Assembly (NCBI RefSeq): GCF_001541315.1
Contig: NZ_LMVK01000045.1
Span: 1-64,000 of the forward strand
Source: Agrobacterium tumefaciens str. B6
GTDB lineage: Bacteria > Pseudomonadota > Alphaproteobacteria > Rhizobiales > Rhizobiaceae
Reading direction: 5' to 3'
Length of the DNA: 64,000 bases
Shown here: positions 60,775-64,000 of the stretch, piece by piece
Layout of the letters: the number at the start of each line of letters is the position of its first letter
How positions within the stretch are numbered: the first letter of the stretch is position 1
Made by a program: the position numbers and the translations under genes
The notes under the pieces: generated by a model
The model's database searches: none
Told to the model about the DNA's origin: nothing
Seen by the model: the letters and a program-made list of their open reading frames with translations, nothing else

Positions 60775-61656
60775 ATGAGTGATGATCTTTCCAAGCGTCG
60801 GCTGGGGCGCGGTCTTGCTGCATTGATCGGAGAAATGGATCAACCAGTGCCGGTGGGTGAGCCTCAGCGCGCTGTTAATGCTGACCGTACCATTCCGATC
60901 GAATTCATCGCTCGCAGCCAGAGAAACCCCCGTCGTCATTTCGATGAGAATGAGCTGCAGGATCTGGCCGCCTCCATTCGTCAGCACGGAATTGTTCAGC
61001 CTGTGGTCGTGAGAACAGTTGGAGTCAACCGCTACGAGATTATTGCGGGTGAAAGACGCTGGCGCGCGGCGCAGCTGGCGGGCTTTACCGATGTCCCTGT
61101 CATCGTTCGCGACGTGGATGATCGCACGGCGCTGGAATTAGCGATTGTCGAAAACGTACAGCGTTCAGATCTCAATCCGCTCGAAGAAGCGATGGGATAT
61201 GAACAGCTGATCGCCGAACACGGCTATACGCAAAATGATCTCGGCGAAATCATCGGCAAGAGCCGAAGCCACGTTGCCAATAGCCTTCGGCTTCTCAAGC
61301 TTCCAGATTCGGTACGTGATATGCTGGCGGATGGTTCGCTTTCCGCAGGTCACGCGCGTGCGCTTGTTTCCACATCCGATCCGGCGACGCTTGCCAAAAC
61401 AATCGTGTCCAAGGGACTTTCGGTGCGTGATGCCGAGCGTCTGGCGCAGAACGATATCAAGTCGCAGGGTGATGTAGCGGAGAAGCGACCTGCTGCGGAA
61501 AAAGATTCCGACACGATCGCGCTCGAACGCAGCCTGTCCGATGCTCTCGGACTCGATGTGAAGATCAGCCACAAAGGTGGATCCGGGCAAATCCGCATCG
61601 GTTACCGGACGTTGGAACAGCTTGAAGCGGTATGCCGCCTTCTGGAGCAGAAGTAG
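60775..61656 (+). CDS. parB: ParB chromosome-partition protein (CTPase)
   Basis: 293 residues. The N-terminal LGRGLAALIGEM binds ParA. Sulfiredoxin-like CTP domain: NPRRHFDENELQDLAASIRQHGIVQPVVVR and GERRWRAAQLAG. The HTH (YTQNDLGEIIGKSRSHVANSLRLL) reads parS. C-terminal dimerisation domain about residues 235-293. It loads on the five parS-like sites nearby and spreads. Confidence 0.97.
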   Translation: MSDDLSKRRLGRGLAALIGEMDQPVPVGEPQRAVNADRTIPIEFIARSQRNPRRHFDENELQDLAASIRQHGIVQPVVVRTVGVNRYEIIAGERRWRAAQLAGFTDVPVIVRDVDDRTALELAIVENVQRSDLNPLEEAMGYEQLIAEHGYTQNDLGEIIGKSRSHVANSLRLLKLPDSVRDMLADGSLSAGHARALVSTSDPATLAKTIVSKGLSVRDAERLAQNDIKSQGDVAEKRPAAEKDSDTIALERSLSDALGLDVKISHKGGSGQIRIGYRTLEQLEAVCRLLEQK

Positions 61657-61677
61657 TAACTAATTGTTTTTAATTAT

Positions 61678-61706
61678 AAAATACCCGCCAAAGGCGGGTA
61701 TTTTTA
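61678..61706. terminator. Terminator after parAB
   Basis: AAAATACCCGCC and GGCGGGTATTTTT pair around AAA with A- and T-runs. It lies between parB and the convergent small gene. Confidence 0.9.
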
Positions 61707-61715
61707 TTTGTGGGC

Positions 61716-61925
61716 TCAAAAATCGATGGCCCGGCCTTTTATTTCGTAATCACCGAAACGCACGGGTTCAGCGCCACCGCGACCGCCCGTTTCCGGCGGC
61801 AATTGAAGATCGGCCTGTTGTCTGCGCCGTTCTTCTGCTTCCTTCAAAGCCCGTTGCGCCGCCGGCGAAAGCTGCTTGGCCCTTTCGGCGTCGTCCGTGG
61901 CATTGTCATTATCCGCATTCTGCAT
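61716..61925 (-). CDS. DUF1674 small protein, SdhAF4-like
   Basis: 69 residues from the ATG at 61925 (MQNADNDNATDD). A charged helix (AAQRALKEAEERRRQQAD) is followed by the family core AEPVRFGDYEIKGRAIDF, the last residues of DUF1674. The eukaryotic relative SDHAF4 (Sdh8) is an assembly factor binding the FAD-loaded flavoprotein of succinate dehydrogenase. Longer in-frame starts exist, up to 115 residues, but only this part is family-like. Divergent from htpX. Confidence 0.85.
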   Translation of the reverse strand: MQNADNDNATDDAERAKQLSPAAQRALKEAEERRRQQADLQLPPETGGRGGAEPVRFGDYEIKGRAIDF

Positions 61926-62041
61926 GAAATCCTCCCTATGACGGGATATTGAAATACGTTTGCCGCTTACCAGATTATATAATCTGATGGGCTTTATAAA
62001 CCCCGGAATATTCCCGGTGAGTGAGAAGGAGAGTTTAACGG

Positions 62042-63007
62042 ATGAACATGATGCGCACGGCAATGCTTCTGGCCTTCATGACCGCATTGTTCATGGGTGT
62101 CGGTTTTCTGATTGGCGGCAAGGGCGGCATGATGATTGCGCTGCTTATTGCGGCCGGTATGAATCTTTTCTCCTACTGGAATTCTGACAAGATGGTCCTC
62201 TCCGCCTATCATGCGCGGGAGATTGATGAGGCCAATGCGCCTGAGTTTTTTGATATGATCCGCGATCTGTCGCAGAATGCCGGTCTGCCAATGCCAAAGG
62301 TCTATATTTACGACAGCCTGCAGCCCAATGCCTTCGCGACTGGACGAAATCCGCAGAACGCCGCTGTTGCGGCTTCGACCGGGTTGCTGGAGCGCTTGAC
62401 CCCTGAGGAAGTGGCCGGTGTCATGGCGCATGAACTCGCACATGTGCAGAACCGGGATACGCTGACCATGACAATCACCGCCACGCTGGCGGGGGCCCTT
62501 TCCATGCCCGGCAATTTTCCCTCCTTCTTCGGCGGCAACCGGGGGGACAACAACAACCCCTTGGGCTTTTTCGGTGGGCGGGTTGCGATGATTGCCGCGC
62601 CGCTGGCGGCAATGCTGGTGCAGATGGCGATCAGCCGCACGCGTGAATATTCCGCCGACCGCCGCGGCGCGGAAATCTGTGGCAACCCGCTCTGGCTTGC
62701 CTCCGCCCTGCAGAAGATTTCGGGCATGGCGCAGCGCATTCACAATGATGATGCCGAGCGCAACCCGGCGACGGCGCATATGTTCATCATCAATCCGCTT
62801 TCCGGCGAGCGCATGGACAATCTCTTTTCCACGCATCCGAACACGGAAAACCGCGTGGCGGCGCTCCACGCCATGGCGCAGGAGTTTTCTCCGCGAGGAT
62901 CGACGCCGCCGTCATCGGGTGATAGACCTCTGCGCAAATCAAGCTCTGTTCCCAAAACAGGCTGGGGACGAGGCAATGAAAACGAGCGCAAGGGGCCGTG
63001 GTCTTGA
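62042..63007 (+). CDS. htpX: HtpX membrane zinc protease
   Basis: 321 residues, M48B family. TM helices at about residues 8-25 and 31-50 ([29 protein letters not shown]), then the zinc motif [12 protein letters not shown], further hydrophobic segments and the third ligand in [11 protein letters not shown]. It degrades misfolded membrane proteins with FtsH. A polar C-terminal tail of about 45 residues extends beyond the E. coli form. The stop overlaps the rsmB start. Confidence 0.95.
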   Translation: MNMMRTAMLLAFMTALFMGVGFLIGGKGGMMIALLIAAGMNLFSYWNSDKMVLSAYHAREIDEANAPEFFDMIRDLSQNAGLPMPKVYIYDSLQPNAFATGRNPQNAAVAASTGLLERLTPEEVAGVMAHELAHVQNRDTLTMTITATLAGALSMPGNFPSFFGGNRGDNNNPLGFFGGRVAMIAAPLAAMLVQMAISRTREYSADRRGAEICGNPLWLASALQKISGMAQRIHNDDAERNPATAHMFIINPLSGERMDNLFSTHPNTENRVAALHAMAQEFSPRGSTPPSSGDRPLRKSSSVPKTGWGRGNENERKGPWS

Positions 63008-64000
63008 CATCCGATATTCAGAATAAGCCGGCGCGGTCCAGAAAACCGAGACCTGCAAATGGGAGGGGCCGTGAAGACGGCCCTTCGTCTTTCCAGGATA
63101 AGCCAGGCCTTGCCGCGCGCATTGCCGCCACCCGCATTCTGGCGGCCGTTCTGGAAAAGAAGACCTCGCTGGACGGGATGCTTGATAGCGAAAACGGCAA
63201 TCCCGTCTATCGAGCCCTGTCGCTTGCCGACCGGGCGCTGGTAAGGGCCATCGTCAACAGCGCGCTTCGCCACCTGCCCCGGATTGAAACGGCATTGTCG
63301 ATGCTGCTCGATGGGCCGCTGCCGCAGGGCGCGCGATCGCTGCACCACGTCCTTGTCGTCGGTGCAGCCCAGATGCTCTACCTCGATGTGCCGGATCATT
63401 CCGCTGTCGACCTCGCCGTGGAGCAGGCTCACCGCGATCCGCGCAACAAGCGTTTCGTCAAGCTGGTGAATGCCGTTCTCAGAAGGCTCGGTCGTGAAAA
63501 AGCGGAGATCGAAAAGGCTGTCGCCGATGTTCCCGTGCTGCCGGACTGGTTCTATGCGCGGCTTGTTTCGGCTTACGGAAATGAGGCAGCTCAAAGGATT
63601 TCGCAGGCGCAGCTGACACCCTCCTCCATTGATCTCACGATCAAGGCGGATCCCGCTCTTTGGGCGGAGAAACTGGGTGGTACGCTCATGCCGAACGGCA
63701 GCGTGCGACTGGGTGAATTCGAGGGACAAATCCCATCGCTCGAAGGTTTCGCCGAGGGTGCATGGTGGGTGCAGGATCTTGCGGCGAGCATGCCTGTCAG
63801 GTTACTGGGCGATATCTCCGGCAAGCGTGTCGCCGATCTCTGCGCGGCCCCGGGCGGCAAGACCGCCCAGCTTGCGCTGGCGGGTGCCAAGGTGACGGCG
63901 CTGGATCAGTCCGGCAACCGTCTTCGTCGCCTCAGGGAAAATCTCGATCGACTTGGCCTAAATGCCGAGACGGGGGAGGCGAATATGCTGAAGTACCAGC
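63004..64000 (+). CDS. rsmB: RsmB/Sun-family rRNA cytosine-C5 methyltransferase, 3' end beyond window
   Basis: 332 codons read to the window edge without a stop. The start is proposed at a TTG (63004) overlapping the htpX stop; the next ATG is about 58 codons in. An N-terminal NusB-like RNA-binding domain ([33 protein letters not shown]) is followed by the methyltransferase SAM motif [18 protein letters not shown] near residue 280. Modifies m5C967 of 16S rRNA in E. coli; target here inferred. The start codon is uncertain. Confidence 0.88.
   Translation, partial: MTSDIQNKPARSRKPRPANGRGREDGPSSFQDKPGLAARIAATRILAAVLEKKTSLDGMLDSENGNPVYRALSLADRALVRAIVNSALRHLPRIETALSMLLDGPLPQGARSLHHVLVVGAAQMLYLDVPDHSAVDLAVEQAHRDPRNKRFVKLVNAVLRRLGREKAEIEKAVADVPVLPDWFYARLVSAYGNEAAQRISQAQLTPSSIDLTIKADPALWAEKLGGTLMPNGSVRLGEFEGQIPSLEGFAEGAWWVQDLAASMPVRLLGDISGKRVADLCAAPGGKTAQLALAGAKVTALDQSGNRLRRLRENLDRLGLNAETGEANMLKYQ

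Overview
This window is a contiguous, gene-dense, GC-rich stretch of an alphaproteobacterial chromosome. It is almost certainly from Rhizobiaceae, and most likely from the Agrobacterium tumefaciens complex. Supporting signs are the ChvI/ChvG two-component pair next to pckA and a short HprK/PTS regulatory cluster, ActS/ActR, a DivL-type tyrosine kinase-like protein, AddAB instead of RecBCD, a TsaE-AmgK fusion beside a MurU-like gene, and the hemE / rho / mnmE / mnmG / rsmG / parA / parB order that marks the chromosomal origin in this order of bacteria. I found no insertion sequence, prophage, CRISPR array, tRNA or rRNA gene.

Layout, left to right. 1-2.2 kb: tail of a redox/acid sensor kinase (ActS) and its regulator ActR, an MmcB-like DNA repair protein and a lipoprotein L,D-transpeptidase. 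2.2-7.6 kb (minus): malate synthase G, a secreted lysozyme-like DUF1402 protein and the HslUV protease. 7.8-12.4 kb (plus): hisB, a DUF2628 membrane protein, hisH, hisA, hisF, hisE and coaA. Here hisH has lost its stop and hisA is frameshifted near its start, with a cluster of abnormal residues around the junction. 12.5-15.2 kb (minus): a Kbp-like BON-LysM protein, ArfB and PEP carboxykinase. 15.5-20.9 kb (plus): chvI, chvG, hprK, an EIIA(Man)-type protein, HPr and ahcY. 21-33 kb (plus): a tightly packed cluster of divL, tsaE-amgK, murU-like, addB, addA and trxA.

33.1-38.2 kb (minus): folC, accD, trpA, trpB and trpF, an arrangement known from alphaproteobacteria. 38.3-41.4 kb: a YgjP-type metallopeptidase, an intracellular PHA depolymerase and a fumarylacetoacetate-hydrolase-family enzyme. 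Next come a nitroreductase (plus), gyrB, and a minus-strand run of XRE regulator, Smr, MltA and Tim44-like genes. fxsA and secB (plus) follow. Then a minus-strand set (dnaQ, coaE, aroE, maf and the PEP-synthase/PPDK regulator) runs up to a 0.4-kb AT-rich intergenic region at about 52.5-52.9 kb with DnaA-box-like sequences. That region is the best candidate for oriC. From there hemE, hemJ, rho, mnmE, mnmG, rsmG, parA and parB all run rightward, followed by a DUF1674 (SdhAF4-like) gene, htpX and the start of rsmB.

Five 16-bp parS-like palindromes lie within 21 kb around the origin, one of them a perfect match. Two of the five lie inside the N-terminal coding sequence of aroE and rsmG. Together with parAB and the change of gene direction at hemE they form a coherent chromosome-segregation centromere. 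The window is mainly core housekeeping. The points that most deserve a second look are the disrupted hisH-hisA junction and the missing HisE metal ligand, the origin/parS architecture, the palindromic operator in front of ahcY, and the tyrosine-for-histidine kinase DivL.
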